Shown piece after piece: positions 34,085 through 41,927 of a stretch of DNA of 64,000 nucleotides. The DNA is from Hanleya hanleyi (taxonomy: Eukaryota > Mollusca > Polyplacophora > Lepidopleurida > Hanleyidae). The translations under genes and the position numbers were made by a program. The DNA is taken from NCBI GenBank assembly GCA_036873755.1, contig JAVTVY010018728.1, positions 1 through 64,000 on the forward strand, written 5' to 3'. Numbering within the stretch: the stretch's first letter is position 1; every line of letters begins with the position of its first letter. Under the pieces are notes generated by a model, which had not been told where the DNA came from, ran no database searches, and saw only the letters and a list, made by a program, of their open reading frames with translations.

Positions 34085-34492
34085 TTAAGAAAAGATATCC
34101 TTTGTCTTCTTCGATGTGCGTCGTCGCTGGATCGGTCGTCGACTGGTGCGTGGTCTCCGTGGGGCAGCTCTTTTATTCTCTACGGTGCGTTGTGCTTTGG
34201 CCACCAAGACGCCTCCCGCTTCTTTGGCCCGCCGTTTCAAGGATTCTTTGGGTGCCGTACCCCCCAAGACATCACCGGCCACTTGCAGTCCACTGCGTAC
34301 CGCTTGTTTGCCCATTGCTTTCACCCCACGCGTCACCAAGGGCAGGAACGTTTTCACAATGCTGCCGAGTATGTTCCCCAGACCATGTCCTCGTTGCATG
34401 CGTGCACCGCTAAATACCGGAAAGCCACCCCCGGCCTGTTGGGCATAATAGTCGGCATAGCTGCGTGCATCGCACTCGTAAGGTACTTTCAT
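34085..34492 (-). CDS. Small basic capsid-associated protein (pX/pVI-like)
   Basis: 135 residues. The N-terminus has a Gly-rich segment (GGGFPVFSGARMQRGHGLG, about 21-39) followed by a predicted amphipathic helix (about 40-75). The tail is very Arg/Lys-rich (from about 95). Polinton and adintovirus late clusters usually carry such a protein, compared by others with adenovirus core or membrane-lytic proteins. It could bind DNA or membranes, but the assignment is by position and composition. Its ATG overlaps the stop of the penton-like gene by one base (TAATG). Confidence 0.7.
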   Translation of the reverse strand: MKVPYECDARSYADYYAQQAGGGFPVFSGARMQRGHGLGNILGSIVKTFLPLVTRGVKAMGKQAVRSGLQVAGDVLGGTAPKESLKRRAKEAGGVLVAKAQRTVENKRAAPRRPRTSRRPIQRRRTSKKTKDIFS

Positions 34493-35280
34493 TATGCAAA
34501 GTGGGGAGCACGTGCTTGTCGAAAATGAAGTGTCAGCACCACTTTTCCTCGTTCGAATGCCACCGGTCGTCCCGTGTCATCTCTTATATCCACCGTGATC
34601 GTGTTGATGTCGGTATGTCGTACGGGCAGGTACATTATATGGTTGAAACTGTGGGTGACTTGATCGCCATACGTCTTTTTAATGGGGACCACCCGTAACA
34701 GAGGTGTGTTGATATCGCCCACGATGTGGTTGTCCACCACGTCCGAGTAGACGTAGAGTCCGTACATACCCGACTTCATATCCATCGGCATCTCGCCATG
34801 GTGTTGGGTGGGACCAGCGAACGTCTGTAGATCGAAACCCAGCATTTGCTGTAGTGTAGGACTGAGTTTCACATTCACGGTATCGGTGAGGGTAAGCTGT
34901 GCCTTGTCGTTGTGTACGTTGACATCGAAGAACACGTTTTTCTTGAAGCGCAAGGCTATCAGGCGTGTTGCACTATCCGTCACCCCCCGTAGCGCCTTAT
35001 CATGCATCAGTCTTGACAGCCCACCCATGAACTCTTTGGGGGTATCGTATTGGCCTTCGGGCAGGGTGAGTCGGGTGTTTTTGCCTTCGTAGGTCACCTC
35101 GTACCACACTTCATTGGCTCGCACGTTGTACCACGAGTAAGGGTATTGGATATCCACGAGGGCACATTCCCAGCGTCCAGGTAAATGTAACGGTTGTGGT
35201 AACTGGGTGACGTACTTGGCCACGGTGTTGTCAGGAAACACATCCAGCGAACTGTTACTGGGTAGGGTCAGGTAAAACAT
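34492..35280 (-). CDS. Minor capsid protein (penton-like, single jelly roll)
   Basis: 262 residues, starting MFYLTLPSNSSLDVFPDNTV. The opening with FPDNT...Y.T.L...L.G.WE.ALV.I.YP is typical of the Polinton minor capsid family, related in fold to adenovirus penton base. It would occupy particle vertices. A TATTAAAA box lies 32 bases upstream, overlapping the stop codon of the preceding gene. Intact and of family length. Confidence 0.88.
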   Translation of the reverse strand: MFYLTLPSNSSLDVFPDNTVAKYVTQLPQPLHLPGRWECALVDIQYPYSWYNVRANEVWYEVTYEGKNTRLTLPEGQYDTPKEFMGGLSRLMHDKALRGVTDSATRLIALRFKKNVFFDVNVHNDKAQLTLTDTVNVKLSPTLQQMLGFDLQTFAGPTQHHGEMPMDMKSGMYGLYVYSDVVDNHIVGDINTPLLRVVPIKKTYGDQVTHSFNHIMYLPVRHTDINTITVDIRDDTGRPVAFERGKVVLTLHFRQARAPHFA

Positions 35281-35311
35281 GGCGACTGAGCTGTCCTGCT
35301 GCTGCTGTTGG

Positions 35312-35319
35312 TTTTAATA
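35312..35319 (-). promoter_or_regulatory. TATA-like box of the penton-like gene
   Basis: TATTAAAA on the minus strand, 32 bases before the ATG at 35280. Its first bases form the final codon and stop of the upstream gene. Confidence 0.5.
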
Positions 35320-36179
35320 GGTCTTCCAGGCCTTGGGCGGTTGTGTCCGGCGTCGTGTTCGTCGCGTTGACTTGCTACGTGTCACGGCTCTGGAGATGTG
35401 GGGTGTCCTGATCGAGGGTGGTTTTTTAAAGGTCTGAAAAGAAGGTGCCCGTTGTGATGGTGGTGGAGTTTTGGGGGGTGACTCCGGTTCCCAGTCGGAT
35501 TCCCAAGAAGGTTGTGGTGAGAGTCGTGGTGCACGACTCGGCGATTGCTGGGTTTGCTGCATAAAGGCCCAGCGGTGGGGGTTCCCCACCAATTCCTGTG
35601 GTACATGCATGTCTTTCAAGCCTTGAGCGAAGACCTCCCATCCTCGAGGATCGGTGTGCGATCTGCGTTGACGCATCAAGTCATTCACTAAATCCGTCAT
35701 GTGGGTGCCGGGGACCACCTGATTCTGTACCAGGAGTTCGCCTTTATCATTCCAAGTCATGTTAGGATTCTGTTTCATCCGTTGTAATACCAGGCCAGCT
35801 TGTTTCTTGAACGAGGCAGGTACACTCTTCAGCACTTCGTCTTCCACCCACTGTGGGGCTGTGGAGGCTACCTCACCCGGCTGTTGGAGCGGTGCTGAGG
35901 TCAGCGGTCTGTCACGTGGTGGTGGTGGTGGTGGTGGTGGTGGTGCTGTTGCTGGGGAGACAGGGTTTTGTATTGGTCCATGAACGTCATGTACCGTTGA
36001 AGCGTCTCATTGTACCGTTGTACTTTCTCACTGTCGCTTAACCCCGGTCTCTGTAAGATCTGTTGCATCTCTCCATCGAGGCTGTTTATGGTCTTCACCG
36101 TAGGTGGGACAGGGTAGGGTGATTGGAGGTTTTGCAGGAACCGTGGTTCGACGAGGACCATTTTTTTCGTGTGGTTCAT
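35314..36179 (-). pseudogene. Polinton late-cluster protein, frameshifted (His-rich middle)
   Basis: Two frames cover what appears to be one gene. 36179-35901 (92 codons, MVLVEPRFLQNLQSPYPVPP near the start) ends soon after ten consecutive His codons. 35847-35314, with no ATG of its own (first Met-equivalent is GTG), continues with FKKQAGLVLQRMKQNPNM and a Pro/Arg-rich tail. The frames differ, so an indel lies between about 35850 and 35920, next to the (CAC)n tract. The start ATG overlaps the preceding stop (ATGA). Function unknown. Such proteins occur next to capsid genes in Polintons. Confidence 0.6.
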
Positions 36180-36517
36180 TGTCGGCCGAAGAGTCCACCC
36201 AATACTGGACCCAACACGGAAGCGGCCAACGGTGCTAAGATGGCCCCGAGAAAGCCGCCTTTCTGTAACACCTTTTTCTTTTGTGTTTGAGGGACCCGCT
36301 TGTGGACTAGGGTTCGGAGACCTGTCTTATGCTTGGCCAACTTGGTCTTCTGAGCCGGAGTCAGTGGTACGTTGCCTTTTAACAGGTTGTACCCGATCTC
36401 GCACAGACAGCGTACAAGGTCAGGGTCCGCACCGCGTACAATGGTTCGGACTAACTCGGGTGGGGCCGTCTTCAATACACGGAGCGTGGGAGCGTGCTTC
36501 CGTACTCGCGCAGACAT
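36176..36517 (-). CDS. Small protein with hydrophobic Gly/Leu/Ala-rich C-terminus
   Basis: 113 residues starting MSARVRKHAPTLRVL. The basic N-terminal half contains KLAKHKTGLRTLVHKRV. It ends in a hydrophobic stretch GGFLGAILAPLAASVLGPVL with GGLFG, like a membrane-active peptide. Proteins of this type are recurrent in Polinton/adintovirus late clusters, and a membrane-lytic role has been suggested for some. That role is inference here. The ATG at 36517 is chosen because the upstream codons lack ATG and a GATAAAAAG box (36553-36561) lies 36 bases before it. Confidence 0.65.
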   Translation of the reverse strand: MSARVRKHAPTLRVLKTAPPELVRTIVRGADPDLVRCLCEIGYNLLKGNVPLTPAQKTKLAKHKTGLRTLVHKRVPQTQKKKVLQKGGFLGAILAPLAASVLGPVLGGLFGRQ

Positions 36518-36552
36518 CCTGTACAACTAATGCTAGAACCCACAACGCTGCC

Positions 36553-36561
36553 CTTTTTATC
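36553..36561 (-). promoter_or_regulatory. TATA-like box (GATAAAAAG)
   Basis: Variant TATA on the minus strand, 36 bases upstream of the ATG at 36517. Confidence 0.4.
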
Positions 36562-36667
36562 CACCTCACAGACAAAGTCAACCCTGCTGTGGTATTCATT
36601 CTTTTTATTATTCCCATCATCAAACACACAGACCCCAGCTGGAGGCGCCACTGTGGATGTGTTTACA

Positions 36668-37276
36668 TTATTTTTGCATGTACACGTGGTGGGTCTCTCC
36701 GGGAAAGATGTCGGTCCGTAGTCGAAGGTGGTCGGGGGTGGCTTGCTTGAGGTCGAAGAGCATATACCCGTGCTGAGGGGTTGTGGCATCTTTGAAGGCT
36801 TCCAACGCAAACGGTGTGCGGCCGGGATACATCTGTCTCGCCAGGTGCAGCAGTTGAGTGGTATCTCTCGGGTTTTTGAAGACCACCAGTTAGTGGGCAT
36901 TTAAGCTGATATTCCGATGTTCTTTGTTTTTACTGAACAGATTCTGCACAATGTAGATGATGCTGAGCCGTCGATGATGGCTGCCTTTGGTAAAGAGTTG
37001 GGTGACCCGTGCATCCGTCTCCGCCATGAGATCATCCAGAACCACCAAGGTGTCGGGTTCCAAATCGGCCAGGTTGGGTAGGCCTTCCACGAACGTGATG
37101 TGGGGCATTGCTGCATACGCTTCCTGCCATTCTCCGTAACACCACACGACTCGGGCAATGGGTGGAGTGATCATGCTGTCGGCGTGTTGAAGGAGCTTCC
37201 TGACGAAGTGCGTTTTGCCGGAGCCCGTCGGTCCTGCGATGACGCAAGTGAAGGGATGCTGTCACCGAGGGTCCAT
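36668..37276 (-). pseudogene. Packaging ATPase (FtsK/HerA-type), two in-frame stops
   Basis: About 203 codons. Walker A GPTGSGKTHFV follows HPFTCVIA near residue 14, and Walker B is LVVLDDLM. Both are hallmarks of the Polinton/NCLDV genome-packaging ATPases, which drive DNA into capsids. The reading frame is interrupted twice: TGA at 37262-37264, four codons after the ATG, and TAA at 36890-36892, after NISLNAH. The frame continues unchanged past both, with family-like sequence, so these are point nonsense changes and not indels. The next ATG (37174) lies beyond Walker A, so no functional product is expected. The gene start overlaps the mucin-like gene by about 105 bases. Confidence 0.85.
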
Positions 37277-37743
37277 GGTTTGAGGTGTATCCGTTGTCGT
37301 GGTAACACGCTCTTGTAAATTTCGTACGAGTGAACTGGAGTGGTGGTGGGTACAACGTCGGTCGTCGTTGTCTGTTCACGTTCAGAGATGGTGCTGGGGG
37401 TGGGTACAACGTGGGTGGTCGGTTCACTGTGAGGGATGAAATCCGGTGGGTCTTGAGACGTAGTAGGTGTACTTGGTGTAGGTGTAGAGCTCGACGTGGC
37501 TTGTACGCGGTGTGTGGTGGTGGTGGTGGTGACTGGGCTCGATACGACTGGTGCTCTCTGTAGACCCGTTTCGCTGGTGCCTGGTGTTCTCAGTTGGTTA
37601 AGTAACGTGCTGACATAGGCTACGTCGTAAAACACACCTCCGTACAACACACTCAGCAGGGTTAGCAATAGCACCCCAAAGACCACTTGCGCTTTGCGCG
37701 TTTTGCGAGACGCTGTCTTCAGAGGCAGCTGCTGTTGGTCCAT
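37171..37743 (-). CDS. Type II membrane protein with Thr/Ser/Pro-rich (mucin-like) ectodomain
   Basis: 190 residues from ATG 37743 (MDQQQLPLKTASRKTRKAQV). A short basic N-tail precedes one membrane helix (about 19-42, VVFGVLLLTLLSVLYGGVFY). A long Thr/Ser/Pro-rich stretch then follows, with TTTTTT and STPTPSTPTTS, expected to be heavily O-glycosylated. Basic N-side residues predict the Thr-rich part outside or lumenal. The last about 35 codons overlap the ATPase start in another frame. Function unknown; a particle surface or membrane stalk is conceivable. TATAAAA (37792-37798) is 49 bases upstream, which rules out the earlier Met. Confidence 0.7.
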   Translation of the reverse strand: MDQQQLPLKTASRKTRKAQVVFGVLLLTLLSVLYGGVFYDVAYVSTLLNQLRTPGTSETGLQRAPVVSSPVTTTTTTHRVQATSSSTPTPSTPTTSQDPPDFIPHSEPTTHVVPTPSTISEREQTTTTDVVPTTTPVHSYEIYKSVLPRQRIHLKPWTLGDSIPSLASSQDRRAPAKRTSSGSSFNTPTA

Positions 37744-37791
37744 AGCACTGTGGTCGGATGTGGAATGAAGGAGGACGGCAGTGGTGTCTGG

Positions 37792-37798
37792 TTTTATA
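37792..37798 (-). promoter_or_regulatory. TATA box of the mucin-like gene
   Basis: TATAAAA on the minus strand, 49 bases before the ATG at 37743. It lies inside the last codons of the integrase gene. Confidence 0.65.
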
Positions 37799-38469
37799 GT
37801 CGTTTCACCTGGTTGGCCGCGACCCAGGAATTGAAGGAACTGGGCCAGCCTTGCCATTTCACGAAATGAAACAGTTTGCCACGTCGACGTTCCGTTTTCA
37901 AAATCTGCTCCACCGTGTAGTAGTCTTGCTGTGTTTTTACAACAGGCTGTAATTCCGTGTCGTAAAACGTCCCCAGCAACGTTTCCCCTTGGAGATCTTC
38001 CAGTTCATAGACTCGCCGCTGTCGGGGTAGGCGCCGTTTAATCAGGAAGTGCTCATCGCTCCAGTTGGGCAAGTAACTTTTCTCGAACTTGCCCTTGACT
38101 TTACTGATCCGTACAGGGTCCCCGACCTTGTACACCGCCTTCGTCGTTCGCTGCGATGGCCTGGGGTACAAGACACGCCGGACTTGGGCTTCATTGCGTT
38201 GGGTCACGGTAATGGGGGCTCTCTCTATACTTCGATGATAGGCTCGATTGTAACCCCTCACCAGTTTCGGGGGCACATCGATGTACCGCCTTGTATTCTT
38301 ATAGGTGAAATATTTATACATGCGGCCTTTGAATGTCCTGTTGAACCTCTCCACCACGGAAGCCTTGGTCTCGTTGTACGTATGGAAGAAAAACACCTTC
38401 TGTTTCTTGAGAAAGGCTTGGAACGGTCTGTTGAGGAATTCCGTGCCTTCGTCGGTTTGCAAATTACAA

Positions 38470-39992
38470 GCGTCTAGTCCGTCATTCATAATCCAGCCGT
38501 CGTCCATTAGAGAATATCCGCGTCCATAATCCGAAGACCTATTCCATTTCCATATAACAGTATTAGCACCAAATTCAAAAAGACAAAAGTATACATAAAC
38601 ATAGGCTTGTTTCCTGCAAGAGAGAAGCGGTCAACAGTTTTCAATGATGCCGGCAAGACATCATGATGTTCCAAAATATCAAATCCGTATCGCTGATCAG
38701 TATTCTTAATCCATAATATTCGTTATAGAGTCGTCATCTAAAAATGATGTACCTCAGTCACGCTTTGATTGTGACTGTTCATATGAGTACCATGAGGATC
38801 TTGAAGTACATGGGCTCATACGGCCCCTAGCCCCGGGTTAAGCGGAATTAGACACATGTTACGAAACGTAGCGCCATAGATCTTGCACGCTACGTTCGTA
38901 TTTTGCTATCAGCATGCGATATGTATCGCCAAATTTGAGAAACTTTGAGTGGAGGCGCTTGGTGGAATAGCCCTGTTTTATAAGTTTCTGCAACAATGTT
39001 TTGTGACGTTGATTAAAATCATCACATTTAACACAGGATCTAGCAAATGCTACTAAGCGAGATATGTATACGCCATATGCAGGTCCCACTGGAATATTAC
39101 TATCCAGAAAGGATAGTTTACGATGTCGAAATTGTAATCATCTCTTTTGTCATAAAGTCGACGAGAGAGAATGCCCGCTTCATTTTTATAGAGATAGAGA
39201 TCTAAATAAGATGTGCCTGTAGGGCTATCTGTAGTTTCCTTCAAATCCAGTGAAGGTGGATATATATCCTTCACTGCGTCATTTATATAGCGATTATCCA
39301 CAGCGAGAAGATCGTCTATATAGCGTTTGGTGAATGAGAAGGAACGGGCTTTGAGTGGATCGGTTTTTGAAAGCGCCAGCATATAGTCATATTCATAAGA
39401 GAACAGATACAGGTCAGCCAACAGGGGTGCACAATTAGTACCCATTGGAATACCTATATGCTGCTGATATATTGTGTTGCCAAATTTCACATAGATATTT
39501 TTAATGAGAAATTCAAGCAACTCTATAAACAAAGAAACATCCCATGAATGATATCTCTTGTATGTAGTCGAGCTAAAGAATGCTTTATGGCTTCCGACAT
39601 TAATATATCTACGATCAGTTTTCTTGAACACAGATACTATTAATGAACTTATACGGTCAATAAGGTCCTGATGAGGGATTGTAGTATAGAGAGTCGAGAA
39701 ATCCCATGTGGATACATGTCTGTACGGTATGTGACCTTTAGCATCAAGTTCTTCCGTAAGACATTTTGAGTTTTTCAATATCCACATACATTCAACGCCA
39801 GAGTTCTTGAAAATAGTGGCGCAATACCTTTCCCAAAATGCTTTTACCTCCTGAAGGGCCCTCGTCAGTAGGGTTGAAAGAAGCTTGGTGGTGCAGCTTC
39901 TAGAACCAGCTATGAATCTAGCTTTGTATGGTGATTTATGCATTTTGGGAGTCCAGTATATTTTTGGTATGTCGCTATGATTGGTTGGAAGA
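38470..39992 (-). mobile_element. 5'-truncated reverse-transcriptase retroelement nested in the integrase gene
   Basis: Inserted between 38469 and 39993. Flanks caaattacaa (38460-38469) and caaatacaa (39993-40001) are an imperfect target duplication. The element runs on the minus strand: partial RT ORF (about 39992-38859), then a 390-base 3' region. The terminal part (atggacgacggctggattat to gacgcttgtaatt on the minus strand) recurs, truncated, at 57660, 63243 and 24941. 5' truncation and shared 3' ends fit target-primed reverse transcription. A fragment of repeat R1 lies in its 3' region (38755-38800). Confidence 0.85.
38859..39991 (-). pseudogene. Reverse transcriptase, 5'-truncated and frameshifted
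   Basis: Contains RT palm motifs: DFSTLYTTIPHQDL (motif with the first Asp), IGIPMGTNCAPLLADLYLF, and RYIDDLLAV with the catalytic Asp pair, then SYLDLYLYKNEAG and YDKRDDYNF. The open frame extends upstream of the Met at 39943 to the element edge without a start. A one-base frame change near 39105 separates the last part (GPAYGVYISRLVAFARSC onward, ending at 38859). No endonuclease domain is included. Similar RTs are widespread in invertebrate genomes. I cannot say whether the clade is Penelope-like or non-LTR. Confidence 0.85.
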
Positions 39993-40409
39993 CAAATACA
40001 AAGGTTTGCGCCCGGTGTTGAAGATGTCTTTGAACGCCGCTATGAGATTTGCCCCCGTTTTCGTCCGGATGGGTACCACCCACGCATACTTGGATAGGAT
40101 ATCGATGCACGTCAAGATATACCGATTCTCATCGTTGTGTTTGGCAAAGGCGCTCATATCCACCAAATCCGCTTGCCACTGGGCATCTATTCCTCCCACG
40201 ATGACCCGGTTCCGTAGAAAATGGCGGTATAGGTGTCTTGTCTTCTTAACCAATCTCGGACTTGGGCACGTTGTATCCCCTGGGGTTTGGCCGCTCGATA
40301 GAGAGCCGACAATGCACTATAGGCTGCCGGACTGTCGGGACTGTAGTATAAGTTATCCAACACCTTCTCCCAGCGCTTCATGGTGACAAAATGATGATGG
40401 ACCCTGGCT

Positions 40410-40874
40410 CTATCGTTTATTTATAACAGGTATATCTTGGGCCGGAGTTTCTTTCTGATTTTCTTCGTGGACTTCCACAGTGGCCATGGTCAATGACCAG
40501 TCCAACTCGTCTGATGACCGCTTGATAAGCACTTCATCCACATCCACCACGGCATCTTCCAATGCAGACCATAGATCAGGGTGAAGGGTAAAATGCACTG
40601 TACCTCCATCTAGCCGAGCCAATTGAGCAAAGAAAGGGCCGCGTCGGATGTACACATCGTGACACAAGTGGATGAGGTCGCCGTCCAGTTCACCAGACAA
40701 CACCCGTTTGAATTTGGTCCAGCCCTCCCGGGACAGACGAATGTGAGCCGGGCACGGTTGTGTAGGGTCCGTGTCTCCCACCACCTCCTCCATGATATCG
40801 ACCTTATCCGCATACACGTGCAGGAAAACCTCGGGGGTCAAGCTGAAATACGCCAGTACTATATGCTCCGTCAT
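40410..40874 (-). CDS. Polinton protein, paralogue 1 (possible PC4-like domains)
   Basis: 154 residues from ATG 40874 (MTEHIVLAYFSLTPEVFLHV). The earlier Met at 40904 is rejected because TATAAATA lies at 40914-40921, leaving no room for a leader. Contains REGWTKFKRVLSGELDGDLI followed by HL, shared almost exactly with the neighbour at 40947. It later has VHFTLHPDLWSALEDAVVDV. The pattern beta strands, then I-x-L-x-x-x-x-W-x-x-L/F, occurs twice and recalls the end of the PC4/p15 single-strand-DNA-binding fold (ISL..EQW..L). This is a tentative resemblance. The last codons (GTT ATA AAT AAA CGA) hold both an AATAAA and the TATA box of the integrase gene. Confidence 0.6.
   Translation of the reverse strand: MTEHIVLAYFSLTPEVFLHVYADKVDIMEEVVGDTDPTQPCPAHIRLSREGWTKFKRVLSGELDGDLIHLCHDVYIRRGPFFAQLARLDGGTVHFTLHPDLWSALEDAVVDVDEVLIKRSSDELDWSLTMATVEVHEENQKETPAQDIPVINKR
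40418..40425 (-). promoter_or_regulatory. TATA box of the integrase gene
   Basis: TATAAATA, 37 bases upstream of the ATG at 40381 and inside the final coding codons of the upstream gene. Confidence 0.7.
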
Positions 40875-40913
40875 GGTCAGTACGTGAATGGTACCAGATT
40901 TCACTGTCTCTCG

Positions 40914-40921
40914 TATTTATA
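40914..40921 (-). promoter_or_regulatory. TATA box of paralogue 1
   Basis: TATAAATA on the minus strand, 40 bases before the ATG at 40874 and 26 bases after the stop of paralogue 2. Confidence 0.7.
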
Positions 40922-40946
40922 GGGAGAACCCCGTGAGATCAAAGGA

Positions 40947-41438
40947 TCAGGTGGTCATGTCATTGGGCTGACTGAGTCTAGCGGGGTAATCAATGGCATC
41001 GTCGTCGGGTTCATGTAGTTGTTCATGGGGTTCAGCCAGGGCGTCCTCCATAGCACGAGCCCATGCCAATTGGTCGGGTGATCGGTCGTCCGATGTAAAC
41101 AACTGGTCCACCATAGGGACTATTTTCTCCAAGGCTGACCACACAGAGGAAGTGAGGCTGATACTGCGCGCAGGCTCTTGGTGGCGACCCACCCGTGGAA
41201 AGAGCGCAGTATGGTATACGTAGATGGCATTGTCCAGGTGAATCAGGTCTCCGTCTAACTCACCGTTCAACACCCGTTTAAACTTAGTCCACCCATCACG
41301 CTGTAGTGTCACCGGATTCGATAGCTTCTCAGCGGGGGTCCAGTAAATCGCTTGATCGTCTTTCACCAGCGTCACTTTATCTTGATAAATGTATAACCTC
41401 ACACTGGGTGTAAGAGGCAGGATAGCGCGTAGTGACAT
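40947..41438 (-). CDS. Polinton protein, paralogue 2 (possible PC4-like domains)
   Basis: 163 residues from ATG 41438 (MSLRAILPLTPSVRLYIYQD). The frame is open further upstream, but only through a GTG start and into the promoter. Aligns with the protein at 40410 along most of its length: LYIYQDKVTL / HVYADKVDIM, RDGWTKFKRVLNGELDGDLI, and ISLTSSVWSALEKIVPMVDQ / FTLHPDLWSALEDAVVDVDE. The acidic, Pro-containing C-tail differs. A tandem duplication followed by divergence is the simplest reading. The function is unknown. If PC4-like, it could bind single-stranded DNA or affect transcription. Confidence 0.6.
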   Translation of the reverse strand: MSLRAILPLTPSVRLYIYQDKVTLVKDDQAIYWTPAEKLSNPVTLQRDGWTKFKRVLNGELDGDLIHLDNAIYVYHTALFPRVGRHQEPARSISLTSSVWSALEKIVPMVDQLFTSDDRSPDQLAWARAMEDALAEPHEQLHEPDDDAIDYPARLSQPNDMTT

Positions 41439-41490
41439 GCTTGCTGTAAATGTCGAACGGAGAATGACACACACTCTGTCTCATCCCTCG

Positions 41491-41498
41491 TATTTATA
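41491..41498 (-). promoter_or_regulatory. TATA box of paralogue 2
   Basis: TATAAATA, 53 bases before the ATG at 41438. It begins three bases after the stop codon of the preceding gene. Confidence 0.7.
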
Positions 41499-41501
41499 GT
41501 G

Positions 41502-41828
41502 TCAATACCACAGCGCCAGGGTGAATAGGGCACAGACTAGTATGAGGCCAACCAGCCGGCGCTGGTTCCGGCGTGAGCGCTCCTGGTCCATAGCGCGAGC
41601 ATCAAGGATGGCTGTCATAGTCCAGTAGTGGTGAGTGATGGCACGCCTCTCCATCGAGTGCACTCTGTGGAGGACCGCTTCTGTGAACTCGTTCAGGATC
41701 TGGCGTCGTCCCTCGTTGTCGTCGCCATCTGCAAACATGGACCGGACCACTGCTCGGTAACCCGTGAATGAATTCACCACGGTGGCATACTGTAAAATGC
41801 GAGTCGCATGGGGCTGGATCTCCGTCAT
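41502..41828 (-). CDS. Small tail-anchored membrane protein
   Basis: 108 residues, starting MTEIQPHATRILQYATVVNS. Mostly helical and charged, ending with basic residues (RSRRNQRR) and then a single hydrophobic segment LVGLILVCALFTLALWY at the very C-terminus, the layout of a tail-anchored protein of internal membranes. No Bcl-2 BH1 signature (NWGR-type) was found, so a cell-death role is not claimed. First gene of the minus-strand series. TATAAAA lies 41 bases upstream. Confidence 0.6.
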   Translation of the reverse strand: MTEIQPHATRILQYATVVNSFTGYRAVVRSMFADGDDNEGRRQILNEFTEAVLHRVHSMERRAITHHYWTMTAILDARAMDQERSRRNQRRLVGLILVCALFTLALWY

Positions 41829-41868
41829 GGCTCTGTAGAAATGAAGGTGTGGGATCCAGAGGGACGTG

Positions 41869-41875
41869 TTTTATA
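41869..41875 (-). promoter_or_regulatory. TATA box of the tail-anchored protein gene
   Basis: TATAAAA on the minus strand, 41 bases before the ATG at 41828. Confidence 0.65.
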
Positions 41876-41927
41876 GACCAGATGTAGCTCTACGGGTGTA
41901 GTCCGTGATACGTACTATTCTGATGGG

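Larger units (their letters stand above)
37794..40381 (-). pseudogene. Polinton RVE integrase with C-terminal chromodomain, disrupted
   Basis: The N-terminal part (40381 to about 39993) starts MKRWEKVLDNLYYSPDSPAA and includes the first catalytic region WQADLVDM. The C-terminal part (38460-37794) begins LQTDEGTEFLN, with the second Asp, and NETKASVVERFNRTFK, with the Glu, so the D,D,E triad is recognisable. It ends in a chromodomain (YYTVEQILK...FVKWQGWPSSFNSWV). The family inserts the element and gives the 6-bp duplication. Two breaks are present: a 1.5-kb retroelement between the first and second catalytic Asp, and a frame change around 40200-40240 where the N-terminal frame stops at 40187. 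TATAAATA (40418-40425) is 37 bases before the ATG. Confidence 0.9.

Noticed and set aside
36169..36750. 193-codon plus-strand frame
   Set aside because: It lies antisense to the small hydrophobic protein and ATPase genes, which have family-like sequence.
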